NCBI GenBank assembly: GCA_900110595.1
Contig: FOEZ01000004.1
Span: 124,001 to 188,000, forward strand
Reading direction: 5' to 3'
Length of the DNA: 64,000 nt
Origin: Arthrobacter sp. OV608
GTDB taxonomy: Bacteria; Actinomycetota; Actinomycetes; Actinomycetales; Micrococcaceae
The notes below the pieces were generated by a model that was given only the letters and a program-made list of their open reading frames with translations, searched no databases and had not been told where the DNA came from. The position numbers and the translations under genes were made by a program. Shown in pieces: positions 44,088 through 52,344 of the stretch (position 1 is its first letter; each line of letters starts with the position of its first letter).

Positions 44088-44912
44088 ATGCCCTGGCGCC
44101 CCCGGCCGAGTGACCGTTTCTACCGGTTGCTGATCTGCCTTGGCCTGTTCCTGCGGTGGGCTTTCCGGATCAGGATCATTGCCACGGGCAGGGAGCATCT
44201 TCCGGCACCCGGGCCGCGCCAGGGAACCGCCCGGGCCCTGACGCCCGGCAGCGGTGCGGTCTTTGCCATCACCCACTTCGGCTACCTGGACTTCGCCCCG
44301 GTGGAACTCATCCTGTGGAAGCATGCGCGTGCCCGGCTGCGGTTTATGATCCATCAGGGCGCGGCCGACCACTGGCTCGCCGGCCCGGCCATCAGTGCCA
44401 CCAGCAGCGTGGTGGTGGGGTACACGGAACGCGGCGGCGCCCTTGACGAGGCGGTCGCCAAGCTGCGGAGCGGCGAATACCTGGCCGTGTTCCCGGAGGC
44501 CGGCGTGAGCCGGAGCTTCAAAGTCCGGGAGTGCAAAACCGGCGCTGTCAGGATGGCCGCGGAGGCTGGCGTCCCTGTTATTCCGGTCTCCGTGTGGGGC
44601 GCCCACCGCCTGCTGACGAGGGGTCATGGGTTGTCACTGCACTCAGCCTGGCATGCACCGGTCCGGGTCCATGTGGGTGCACCGCTGGAGGTGGGTCCGG
44701 ACGTTGACGCCGAAACGGCAACGGCTGAACTGCGCGCCCGGCTGCAGGCGCGGATCGATATGTGCATCGCGGACTTTCCCCTGCCCGTCCCGCCGGGCGC
44801 ATGGTGGACGCCTGCCGACCTGGGCGGCGGCGCCCCGACCGAAGCCGAGCGGCAGCTGCTCGACGCCGAAGACGTGCTGACGCGCCGCCGTCGTACTTCC
44901 CGCAGAAAGTAG
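44088..44912 (+). CDS. 1-acyl-glycerol-3-phosphate acyltransferase family protein
   Basis: 274 residues. The PlsC domain has H-x4-D as THFGYLD (residues about 64-70). The second block is LAVFPEAGVSRSFKVRECKTGAVRMAAEAGVPVIPVSVWGAHR, which includes the FPEG-like motif as FPEAG. It has an N-terminal hydrophobic stretch, LLICLGLFLRWAF. It may acylate lysophosphatidate in membrane lipid synthesis, or a special lipid. A perfect 22-bp hairpin follows it. Confidence 0.85.
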   Translation: MPWRPRPSDRFYRLLICLGLFLRWAFRIRIIATGREHLPAPGPRQGTARALTPGSGAVFAITHFGYLDFAPVELILWKHARARLRFMIHQGAADHWLAGPAISATSSVVVGYTERGGALDEAVAKLRSGEYLAVFPEAGVSRSFKVRECKTGAVRMAAEAGVPVIPVSVWGAHRLLTRGHGLSLHSAWHAPVRVHVGAPLEVGPDVDAETATAELRARLQARIDMCIADFPLPVPPGAWWTPADLGGGAPTEAERQLLDAEDVLTRRRRTSRRK

Positions 44913-44921
44913 CCCAAGTAG

Positions 44922-44969
44922 GTAGCGCCAAGTGTCGTTTTGAGGGATCAAAACGACACTTGGCGCTAC
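44922..44969. terminator. 22-bp perfect hairpin between convergent genes
   Basis: GTAGCGCCAAGTGTCGTTTT continuing GA (44922-44943) pairs perfectly with 44948-44969 around GGGA. It lies between the convergent acyltransferase and GNAT genes. It is longer than a normal terminator and lacks T runs outside the stem. Confidence 0.8.
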
Positions 44970-44991
44970 TCAGTTGGGTGGGCAGGGCGGC

Positions 44992-46020
44992 TTAGTCCGA
45001 GACCACCCAGGTCTCCGGGCCGGCGAGGCGGGCCTTGCCGCTTTCCAGCAGGGGCTCGACGGCGGCACGCAAGGCCGTCATGGAGTCGTCCAGTTCCAGC
45101 ATCACCGGGTGCTGGTACGCGATCAGGGACAGCATGTCGCGGACAGCCTCGGCGGCATCTTCCCGGGCAAGCGCCGGCTCATGGCCAACGAACACGTCCG
45201 TGGGCGATCCCTGCCCGGCGCTCTCCGCACCTGGTGCGGCGTCCGGATCGGACGGCGCGGCGTAGCTCACGGCAAAGGCCCGGATCCGGCCCTTCTTACT
45301 GGGCGCAACCCCGGCACCGAAGGCAGATTCCGGCTGTGCGCGCAGCACGATGGCGCCGTGGGCTCCCGTGAGGTCGTCCAGGAACAGTTTCTGCACCTGG
45401 CCCACGGACAGCACTCCCGGGGAATCCCAGTCGTGGATGGCTGTGTAGTACCGGCCCACAACGTCCGTCAATTCCACAGAGCCGGTGGCCAGGTCCATCA
45501 CCACGTCAGAACCGGCGTTTTCGTCGTTGGCCGGTCCGCCGTCGTCCTTGGCCGGGAACACCGGAAGCCGCAGGGCGCCCGGTTCCACCACCACCAGCCG
45601 CGAACGCTGGATCGGAGTCAGGCCGAAGTGTTCGGCGAAGGCGGCACCTGGGGTGCCCGGCTCCACCTTGGCGCGGAGCTTCGAAACGCCCGACGGCGAC
45701 TGTTCGGCTTCACGGCGCAGCATGGTCAGGAGCGTGGCACCGATGCCGCTGCGGCGGTGGTCCCGCGCCACTTCGATGTAGGTCCAGAGCCGCTCGGGGT
45801 GCAGCGACGCCTCATAGACCACGCCTGCTGCGACGGGAATGCCCACGCCGTCGATGACGTCCTCAGCCACGATGCAGCGCCGCCACGGCATGCCGGACCC
45901 GTCGGAGGATATGGTCAGGGCGCCGCGGAACTGACCTGCCTGATGGGTCTCCGGACCGCCCCAGATCTCCAGGAGGGAGAGGTCGTCCCCCTCGCGCCAT
46001 TCGCGGTATTCGATGGCCAT
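44992..46020 (-). CDS. GNAT-family N-acetyltransferase, two-domain
   Basis: 342 residues. The N-terminal GNAT domain holds the acetyl-CoA loop ARDHRRSGIGATLLTML (R-x2-R/S-G-I-G-A, residues about 85-100). The second half is a weaker GNAT-like domain with FLDDLTGAHGAIVL. This two-domain form is common in actinobacteria; the substrate is unknown. It begins 2 bases after the glyS stop and must be on the same transcript. Confidence 0.85.
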   Translation of the reverse strand: MAIEYREWREGDDLSLLEIWGGPETHQAGQFRGALTISSDGSGMPWRRCIVAEDVIDGVGIPVAAGVVYEASLHPERLWTYIEVARDHRRSGIGATLLTMLRREAEQSPSGVSKLRAKVEPGTPGAAFAEHFGLTPIQRSRLVVVEPGALRLPVFPAKDDGGPANDENAGSDVVMDLATGSVELTDVVGRYYTAIHDWDSPGVLSVGQVQKLFLDDLTGAHGAIVLRAQPESAFGAGVAPSKKGRIRAFAVSYAAPSDPDAAPGAESAGQGSPTDVFVGHEPALAREDAAEAVRDMLSLIAYQHPVMLELDDSMTALRAAVEPLLESGKARLAGPETWVVSD

Positions 46021-46022
46021 GC

Positions 46023-47408
46023 TCAGGCGCCGATCAGGCGTGCGGCCAGGTAGCCTTCCACCTTGTCCAGGGAGACGCGTTCCTGGCTCATGGTGTCCCG
46101 CTCGCGGATGGTCACGGCCTGGTCCTCGAGGGTATCGAAGTCCACGGTGATGCAGAACGGGGTGCCGATTTCGTCCTGCCGGCGGTAGCGGCGGCCGATG
46201 GCGCCGGCGTCGTCGAAGTCGATGTTCCAGTTCTTCCGCAGCTGCGCTCCCAGGTCCTTGGCCTTCGGCGACAGGTCCTCGTTGCGGCTCAGCGGGAGCA
46301 CGGCGGCCTTGACCGGGGCCAGGCGCGGATCCAGCTTCAGCACGGTGCGGACGTCCACGCCGCCCTTGGCGTTGGGGGCCTCGTCCTCGGTGTAGGCATC
46401 CACCAGGAACGCCATAAAGGACCGGGTCAGGCCGGCGGCGGGCTCGATGACGTACGGGGTGTAGCGCTCGTTGGTGGCCTGGTTGAAGTAGCTCAGGTCC
46501 GTGCCGGAGGCCTTGGCGTGGGTGGAGAGGTCAAAGTCGGTGCGGTTGGCGATGCCTTCCAGCTCGCCCCACTCCGAGCCCTGGAAGCCGAAGCGGTACT
46601 CGATGTCCGTGGTGCCCTTGGAGTAGTGGCTCAGCTTTTCCTGCGGGTGTTCGAAGAAGCGCAGGTTTTCCTCGCGGATGCCCAGGCCGGTGTACCAGGA
46701 CATGCGCTCCTTCATCCAGTACTGGTGCCATTCCTCATCGGTGCCGGGCTCGACGAAGAACTCCATTTCCATCTGCTCGAACTCCCGGGTGCGGAAGATA
46801 AAGTTGCCGGGCGTGATCTCGTTGCGGAAGGACTTGCCGATCTGGCCGATGCCGAACGGCGGCTTCTTGCGGGAAGTGGTGAGGACGTTGTTGAAGTTCA
46901 CGAAGATGCCCTGGGCCGTTTCCGGGCGCAGGTAGTGCATGCCTTCTTCGCTGGCCACCGGGCCCAGGAATGTCTTGAGCAAGCCGGAGAATTCCTGGGG
47001 TTCGGTCCACTGGCCCCGGGTGCCGCAGTTGGCGCAGACGATGTCCTTCAGGCCGTTCTCGGGGGCGCGGCCCTTCTTCTCTTCGTACTCTTCCTCGAGG
47101 TGGTCCGCGCGGTAGCGCTTGTGGCAGGACAGGCACTCCACCAGGGGGTCGGAGAAGACCTCCACGTGGCCGGAGGCTTCCCAGACCTGGCGCGGCAGGA
47201 TGACCGAGGAGTCCAGGCCCACCACGTCCTCGCGGCCGCGGACCATGGACTGCCACCACTGGCGCTTGATGTTTTCCTTCAGTTCGGCGCCGAGGGGCCC
47301 GTAGTCCCAGGCAGAACGCGAACCTCCGTAGATCTCACCGGCCTGGAACACAAAGCCCCTCCGCTTGGAGAGGGAAATGACCTGGTCGAGAACGGATTTT
47401 GCTGCCAT
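46023..47408 (-). CDS. glyS: Glycyl-tRNA synthetase (dimeric, eukaryote-like)
   Basis: 461 residues. Charges tRNA-Gly. Class II features are [35 protein letters not shown] [15 protein letters not shown] (motif 2 region), [33 protein letters not shown], and [16 protein letters not shown] (motif 3). The anticodon-binding domain is C-terminal. This is the alpha2 type, not the alpha2beta2 enzyme of most proteobacteria. A C-x2-C pair (CLSCHKRY and CANC) lies in the insertion after motif 1. Confidence 0.95.
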   Translation of the reverse strand: MAAKSVLDQVISLSKRRGFVFQAGEIYGGSRSAWDYGPLGAELKENIKRQWWQSMVRGREDVVGLDSSVILPRQVWEASGHVEVFSDPLVECLSCHKRYRADHLEEEYEEKKGRAPENGLKDIVCANCGTRGQWTEPQEFSGLLKTFLGPVASEEGMHYLRPETAQGIFVNFNNVLTTSRKKPPFGIGQIGKSFRNEITPGNFIFRTREFEQMEMEFFVEPGTDEEWHQYWMKERMSWYTGLGIREENLRFFEHPQEKLSHYSKGTTDIEYRFGFQGSEWGELEGIANRTDFDLSTHAKASGTDLSYFNQATNERYTPYVIEPAAGLTRSFMAFLVDAYTEDEAPNAKGGVDVRTVLKLDPRLAPVKAAVLPLSRNEDLSPKAKDLGAQLRKNWNIDFDDAGAIGRRYRRQDEIGTPFCITVDFDTLEDQAVTIRERDTMSQERVSLDKVEGYLAARLIGA

Positions 47409-47554
47409 GGGGGTAACTCCAATTTCTACAGGGCCGCTGGGTGCGGTCCGCGGTTTTCAGGCCCCGGTGCGCCACAGGTGTGCACCAGTGGCTGCCGGGA
47501 GGGGCGGATGAAGGAAAGATGCGTGAAAAGCTGCGTGTCCTAGCCTACCGGTGC

Positions 47555-48556
47555 CTACCTGTGGAGCGCTCCCCGCGGCCAGGGCAGGGTTGCCAGGACG
47601 ATGGCGGCCAGGGTGAGGATGGTGCCCAGCACGGTGGCCGGCGCCACCACGGTTCCCGGCGCCGGGAGGATCACGTCCAGCGCCAGCGAGCCCAGCAGCT
47701 GGCCGGCGATCATGCCAAGGCCAGTGACCAGCACGCCCAGGCTGCGGACCAGCAGTGCACCCAGGCCAATGAACACGCAACCCATGGGCCCACCCACGTA
47801 GTACCACCACTCCCCCGGCAGCGGGTTGCCCGGCCCGGCCACGGCCAGCTTGATGCCGTAGGCCGTCCACAGCACCAGGCCGCCGGCAACGAAGTTGACC
47901 AGCGTGGCGGCAATGGGAGTGCCGTAATGGATGGTGGCCGTTCCGTTCATGGCCTGCTGGAAGCTCATCAGGAACCCTGCCAGCACGGGCAGGAGGAGGG
48001 GAAGCAGCAGGGCCGACGGACCGGCGTCGGGTGCACCTGCTCCCGTGCCGCCTGCCGCCGCGGCCCCTGTGAACCGCGGCGAAACGGCCCAGGCGACGGC
48101 GGCGATGGTCAGCACACAGCCGATGATCCGGATCCCCGTGACCGATTTCTTGCCCGCCGGCCCGATGCCCAGCCGGTCAACCAGCAGTCCGCTGACGGTC
48201 TGGCCCGTGACGGTGGCCACGGTGAAGAGGGCAACGCCGAGGATGCCCACCGTGAAGGACTGGGCGAAAACGAACAGCGCGCCGATGCCGCCGGCCAGGA
48301 CGTAGACGCGGGGAAAGGCCCTGCTCCGGACGGCGGGGAGGATGCTGGCCAGCCCGGCGCGGCCGCGCGGCAGGACCAGCGAAATCAGGATCATCAGCAG
48401 GAGGCCTGTGCTGAAACTCACCACGGACGCGGCGATGCCGTCGTCCAACCGGGCTCCCAGCGCACCGTTGATACGGCCCTGGACGGGAATGGCAAGGCCC
48501 GAGCCCACCGCCAGCGGCAGGCCTGCGAGCAGTGGCAGGCGGTGGGTGGAGGTCAT
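47555..48556 (-). CDS. DMT-type exporter of the DUF606 (YdcZ) family, fused double form
   Basis: About 333 residues and ten helices. It contains two DUF606 copies: one from residue 10 (LAGLPLAVGSGLAIPVQGRINGALG) and one from about 180 (LPLLLPVLAGFLMSFQQAMNGTATIHYGTP). The N of GRINGALG and QQAMNG are the matching conserved spots. Single-copy DUF606 genes are more usual, so this is an internal duplication or fusion. Probable metabolite exporter; substrate unknown. Confidence 0.85.
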   Translation of the reverse strand: MTSTHRLPLLAGLPLAVGSGLAIPVQGRINGALGARLDDGIAASVVSFSTGLLLMILISLVLPRGRAGLASILPAVRSRAFPRVYVLAGGIGALFVFAQSFTVGILGVALFTVATVTGQTVSGLLVDRLGIGPAGKKSVTGIRIIGCVLTIAAVAWAVSPRFTGAAAAGGTGAGAPDAGPSALLLPLLLPVLAGFLMSFQQAMNGTATIHYGTPIAATLVNFVAGGLVLWTAYGIKLAVAGPGNPLPGEWWYYVGGPMGCVFIGLGALLVRSLGVLVTGLGMIAGQLLGSLALDVILPAPGTVVAPATVLGTILTLAAIVLATLPWPRGALHR

Positions 48557-48588
48557 TGAATCCACATTACGTCAGGCATTATTGCTTC

Positions 48589-48816
48589 ATGAGCAACGTT
48601 GAAGAGGTACCCATCCGCGACAGCATGATCCGCCTTGGCCAGCTCCTCAAGCTCGCCAACCTCGTGGAGGACGGTGTGGAGGCGGCGGACCTGATCAAGA
48701 ACGGGCTCGTCAAGGTCAACGGTGAGATCGATGACCGCCGCGGCCGCCAGCTGCACCACGGGGACACTGTCACCGTGAACAACCAGACGGTGAAGGTCGT
48801 CGCGCCGGAGGCCTGA
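48589..48816 (+). CDS. S4-domain RNA-binding protein (YaaA/YbcJ-like)
   Basis: 75 residues, consisting of one S4 domain: IRLGQLLKLANLVEDGVEAADLIKNGLVKVNGEIDDRRGRQL, then HGDTVTVN. Stand-alone S4 proteins bind structured RNA and often help ribosome assembly. The ATG at 48589 gives MSNVEEVPI; a longer upstream frame is not protein-like. Its 5' side overlaps the promoter region of the divergent exporter gene. Confidence 0.88.
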   Translation: MSNVEEVPIRDSMIRLGQLLKLANLVEDGVEAADLIKNGLVKVNGEIDDRRGRQLHHGDTVTVNNQTVKVVAPEA

Positions 48817-48876
48817 CGCACCGACTCGGCACCCGGCGGGCCTGGCTGCCTCAAGCCGCCGCCCGCCGTCGTACTC

Positions 48877-49536
48877 CTACTTCTTGAGTACCTCGTGCGT
48901 GAGGAACTCGGACACGTGCCCGATCTCCTGCTGGTTGATCCCGTGCCACATGCCCGTGTACAGCACTTTGGTGAGCTTGACGTGCTTGCGGACCCAGCCC
49001 ATGGTGTATTCGATCTTGTCGGGGGTAATCACAGGGTCCTGCTGGTCCCGTCCCCAGAACAGGGGGATGGTGCCGTCCAGTTCGTCGTCCTTGAACGAAG
49101 GATCGTCCCCGGCGTCCACCACGAAGCCTGAGAGTCCGACGACGGCCGCGAAGTCAGTGGGCCGCTGCCGCAGGAGCGTGGTGGCCATGGCCATGCCCAT
49201 CGAGAAGCCGAGCAGGGTCACCGACGGGTGGCCCACCCGGATGGCGTCGATCCAGTCGAGCACATAGGACGAAGCGGCCTTGACCCGGTCCAGCGAGTAG
49301 TCGATGGATGCGGTGAGCGGGAACCAGGTGAAGCCGGGGCCCATGGCGATCGGGGCCCGGACCGATGCGACGGTGAAGTCACCCGGGAGCAGGTCGGCCA
49401 GGCTGAGCAGGTCCTGTTCGTTGGCGCCGTAACCGTGCAGGAGCACCAGCAGCGGCTTTCCGTCGCGCTGGTCCTCAGGATGGGACCACAGAACAACAGG
49501 GGCAGGAAATACTTCGGCTTCAGTCATGGTTTCCAT
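48877..49536 (-). CDS. Carboxylesterase / lysophospholipase-like alpha/beta-hydrolase
   Basis: About 219 residues. LVLLHGYGANEQDLLSLADLL is the oxyanion strand-loop. The nucleophile Ser is in LLGFSMGMAMA (G-F-S-M-G). The acid lies in WGRDQQDPVI and the His in YTGMWHGIN. It belongs to the phospholipase/carboxylesterase (YpfH-like) group. Start ATG 49536 or 49527 cannot be told apart. The promoters of this gene and the divergent SGNH gene share about 70 bases. Confidence 0.87.
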   Translation of the reverse strand: METMTEAEVFPAPVVLWSHPEDQRDGKPLLVLLHGYGANEQDLLSLADLLPGDFTVASVRAPIAMGPGFTWFPLTASIDYSLDRVKAASSYVLDWIDAIRVGHPSVTLLGFSMGMAMATTLLRQRPTDFAAVVGLSGFVVDAGDDPSFKDDELDGTIPLFWGRDQQDPVITPDKIEYTMGWVRKHVKLTKVLYTGMWHGINQQEIGHVSEFLTHEVLKK

Positions 49537-49604
49537 TCTTACAGTTACCCAAAGGTAACAACCTACGTTCGCGTAGCCCGCGAAACGGAAGGCAGGATAG
49601 GACC

Positions 49605-50474
49605 GTGACTGATACAACCAGCATCCCAACGTCCACTGCCCCGGCCGGATCCCACCCCTGGACCCGGTATGTGGCCATGGGCGATTCCTTTACCGAGGGC
49701 ATTGGCGACCCCGAGCCCTCCAGCCCCGGCGGCTACCGCGGCTGGGCGGACCGGGTGGCGGAGGAACTGGGCCGCACCAAGCCCGACTTCGCCTACGCGA
49801 ACCTGGCAGTGCGCGGCCGGTTGCTGCAGCAGATCGTGGACCAGCAACTCGCACCGTGCCTGGCGCTGAAGCCGGACCTGGTGACACTGTCCGCGGGCGG
49901 CAACGACCTGCTGCGCCCGGGCGGCGACCCCGATGCGCTGGCCGAGAAGCTCGATTCAGTGGTCCAGTTGCTGGCCATGGACGGTGCCACCGTGGTTCTC
50001 TTCAACGGCCCGGACACGGGGTCCTCGGTGCTGGGCAGGATCCGCAGCAAGGTGGCCATTTACAACGAGAACCTGCGGACGGTGGCGGCCCTGCACGACG
50101 CCATCATTGCCGACATGTGGTCCCTGCGCCAGCTCAGCGACCCCCAGATGTGGGATGTGGACCGGCTGCACTTCTCGCCGCTGGGCCACCACACCATCGC
50201 GGCCATGGTCCTGGATTCCCTGAACGTTGACCACACCCTGGAACCGCTGGTGCCCAAACCGCTGCCGTCGCGGACCTGGCGCGAGGCCCGGTCCGGTGAC
50301 CTGGTGTGGGCCCGCGAGTACTTTGTGCCCTGGGTTCTGCGCCGCCTGCGGCACCAGTCCTCCGGGGACGGCATCATGCCAAAACGGCCGACGCCGGGAC
50401 CTGTGTTCGGCCCGGGTGTTCCGTTGGGTTCGGGCGAGGGTCCGCTGGGAACCACCGAGGCGGCCCGGCGCTAG
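49605..50474 (+). CDS. SGNH (GDSL-like) hydrolase
   Basis: 289 residues. Block I is YVAMGDSFTEGIGDP (nucleophile Ser), block II has a Gly, block III is TLSAGGNDLLRPG (the Asn), and block V holds D and H as DRLHFSPLGHHTIA. The C-terminal 70 residues are a Pro/Gly-rich tail. It has no signal peptide, so it is likely a cytoplasmic esterase. It starts with GTG. Confidence 0.87.
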   Translation: MTDTTSIPTSTAPAGSHPWTRYVAMGDSFTEGIGDPEPSSPGGYRGWADRVAEELGRTKPDFAYANLAVRGRLLQQIVDQQLAPCLALKPDLVTLSAGGNDLLRPGGDPDALAEKLDSVVQLLAMDGATVVLFNGPDTGSSVLGRIRSKVAIYNENLRTVAALHDAIIADMWSLRQLSDPQMWDVDRLHFSPLGHHTIAAMVLDSLNVDHTLEPLVPKPLPSRTWREARSGDLVWAREYFVPWVLRRLRHQSSGDGIMPKRPTPGPVFGPGVPLGSGEGPLGTTEAARR

Positions 50475-50514
50475 CGTAGTGATGGCGGCCGGCGGGGCGG
50501 GCAGTTGAAATAGC

Positions 50515-51687
50515 GTGGTGGACATGGAACCGCGCGATGTGGTGCGGCTGCGGCTGCGGTCCCAGATGCTTCACGGGCCCGGTGCTGCCTCGCCGGAAGC
50601 CGCCCTGCAGTCATTGCTGGCGGTGCAGGCGCAGGAGTTTCCCTACGCCAGGTGGAGTCTGGTCCAGCGCGTGGGGGCCGCGGCCGGGGATGCCGGAGCC
50701 GTCCGCGCCGGCGCGGCGGACCTCGAGCAGGCGGTTGCGGACGGCCGGATCCTGCGGACCCACATCCTGCGGCCCACCTGGCATTTTGTCCACCGGGACG
50801 ATCTCCGCTGGCTCCGTGCACTCTCCGAGCCACGGCTGGAACAAATCAACGCAGCAACCTATCGCCGTACGGGTATTGACGCGGCCGCGGCCGCCCGTAG
50901 CGCGGAAGTCCTGGGCAGCGCGGTGTCAGGCGGTAACCATCTGACCCGGGACGGACTGGCAGCAAGGCTCCACGACGCCGGGTTCCCGGCTAAGGGCCTG
51001 GAGCTCGCCTACCTGATCATGCACGCCGAAATCAGCGGCGTCCTGGCCAGCGGCACGCCGGTGCGCAGCCCGGGCGGGGCACTGAAACAGACGTACGCGC
51101 TCTTTGACGAACGGGTGCCCGCCAGCCCCGGGGTGACCCGGCCGGAAGCTTCGGCGGAACTTGCCCGCCGCTACTTCACCAGCCGCGGCCCGGCGACTGT
51201 CAAGGACTGCGCCGACTGGTCCGGGCTGACCATGACGGACGTCCGGAAGGGCCTGCAACTTGCTAGCGAGGCATATCCGGAAGCCCTGGCTGAAACAGCA
51301 ATTGACGGCGTCGTGCACTATTACGCCGCCGGACGTCCCGGTGGCAGCGACGGGGAAGCCGAAAGTACCTCGGAACCCCGCCCCCGGATCGACCTGATCC
51401 AGTGCTACGACGAGTACGTGATGGGCTATTCCGCCACGCGGCACTATATGGGCGGCGGTGCGCCGGCCTTCCCCTTCCAGGGCGAGCCGATGCATGTGGT
51501 GCTGCTGGACGGGCGGATGGCCGGCTCGTGGCGGCACACGCTGTTCCCTGGCCGCTGCGAGCTCGATATCCGGCTCTCCCGGGCTGAAACTCCCGGGTCT
51601 GCCCTGGCCGCGGCGGTGCAGGACGCCGTGGAGAGGTACAGCGCCTTTATAGGGCTTCCCACCATCCGCCTGGAGTCCGGGGCTTAA
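50515..51687 (+). CDS. Winged-helix HTH_42 protein (AlkZ/YcaQ-like)
   Basis: 390 residues with the HTH_42 fold used by AlkZ-type DNA glycosylases. The N-terminal QAQ-type motif is in LLAVQAQEFPYARWSL (residues about 35-50). Then come LRPTWHFVHRDDLRWLRAL, LARRYFTSRGPATVKDCADWSGL, and LIQCYDEYVMGYSATRH near the C-terminus. AlkZ unhooks interstrand crosslinks or excises alkylated bases. Relatives outside antibiotic clusters (AlkX) may have a general repair role. I infer DNA repair but not the lesion. Confidence 0.82.
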   Translation: MVDMEPRDVVRLRLRSQMLHGPGAASPEAALQSLLAVQAQEFPYARWSLVQRVGAAAGDAGAVRAGAADLEQAVADGRILRTHILRPTWHFVHRDDLRWLRALSEPRLEQINAATYRRTGIDAAAAARSAEVLGSAVSGGNHLTRDGLAARLHDAGFPAKGLELAYLIMHAEISGVLASGTPVRSPGGALKQTYALFDERVPASPGVTRPEASAELARRYFTSRGPATVKDCADWSGLTMTDVRKGLQLASEAYPEALAETAIDGVVHYYAAGRPGGSDGEAESTSEPRPRIDLIQCYDEYVMGYSATRHYMGGGAPAFPFQGEPMHVVLLDGRMAGSWRHTLFPGRCELDIRLSRAETPGSALAAAVQDAVERYSAFIGLPTIRLESGA

Positions 51688-51719
51688 GCTGGAAGGACAC
51701 CAATGAGAGGCACGGCACC

Positions 51720-52250
51720 GTGAGCAACTTGTTTTTCTGGATCATCATTTTGTCATTTCTGATCCCGATGGCCATGCGGATGTACCGGAAGTCCGTCGCC
51801 CGCAGGAACCACGAACAAAGCTTCTCCGGACGCTACCCGGACCAGTTTCCCGGCGGCGGGATGTATCCCGGCTCCAATGGCCCGCAGAGCAATCAACCCC
51901 GGGACGGGTTCACCCAGCAGGACTACTTCGGCGGCGGATTCCGGCAGCTTGACCGGCCGCAGCCGCTCCCGGGCGAGCCGCTGCCGCCGGTCCAGCCGCT
52001 CCCGCCGGTCCCGCCCATGGGCCAGCAGTTCCCGCCTTACGGCCAGCCGCTGCCGACGCCTGGACAACCCGGCTACGGTCAGCGCGAAGAAGCCCCGCAG
52101 CAGCCCGCTGCCCCCGCGACTCCCCCGCCGCCGTCGGCCCCGCAAGGCTACCGCGCGCGCAAGCTCGCCGAACTGGATCAGCAGTACAGCAACGGTGAGC
52201 TCTCCATGGAGGAGTACATGAGCCGCCGCAGCGACATCATGAACGGCTAG
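51720..52250 (+). CDS. SHOCT-domain membrane-anchored protein
   Basis: 176 residues. One N-terminal helix (LFFWIIILSFLIPMAMRM) is followed by a long Pro/Gln/Gly-rich linker (residues about 40-145). The C-terminal short SHOCT domain (KLAELDQQYSNGELSMEEYMSRR) completes it. SHOCT modules mediate oligomerisation and often terminate membrane proteins; no catalytic part is present. It starts with GTG, 32 bases after the HTH_42 gene. A long palindrome follows. Confidence 0.8.
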   Translation: MSNLFFWIIILSFLIPMAMRMYRKSVARRNHEQSFSGRYPDQFPGGGMYPGSNGPQSNQPRDGFTQQDYFGGGFRQLDRPQPLPGEPLPPVQPLPPVPPMGQQFPPYGQPLPTPGQPGYGQREEAPQQPAAPATPPPPSAPQGYRARKLAELDQQYSNGELSMEEYMSRRSDIMNG

Positions 52251-52264
52251 GCCCTCTTTTCAGA

Positions 52265-52329
52265 GCAACGCGGGGTCACTAGATGCCCGATAACTCCGGA
52301 TTTTCGGGCCGGAAGTGACCCCGCGTTGC
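52265..52329. terminator. Long palindrome between convergent SHOCT and mmsA genes
   Basis: GCAACGCGGGGTCACT (52265-52280) and its exact complement (52314-52329) form a 16-bp stem. A second inner stem (CCCGA/TCGGG) lies within the loop. It resembles a branched REP-like hairpin rather than a simple terminator. Confidence 0.75.
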
Positions 52330-52344
52330 CCTTTGAAAACGGAA

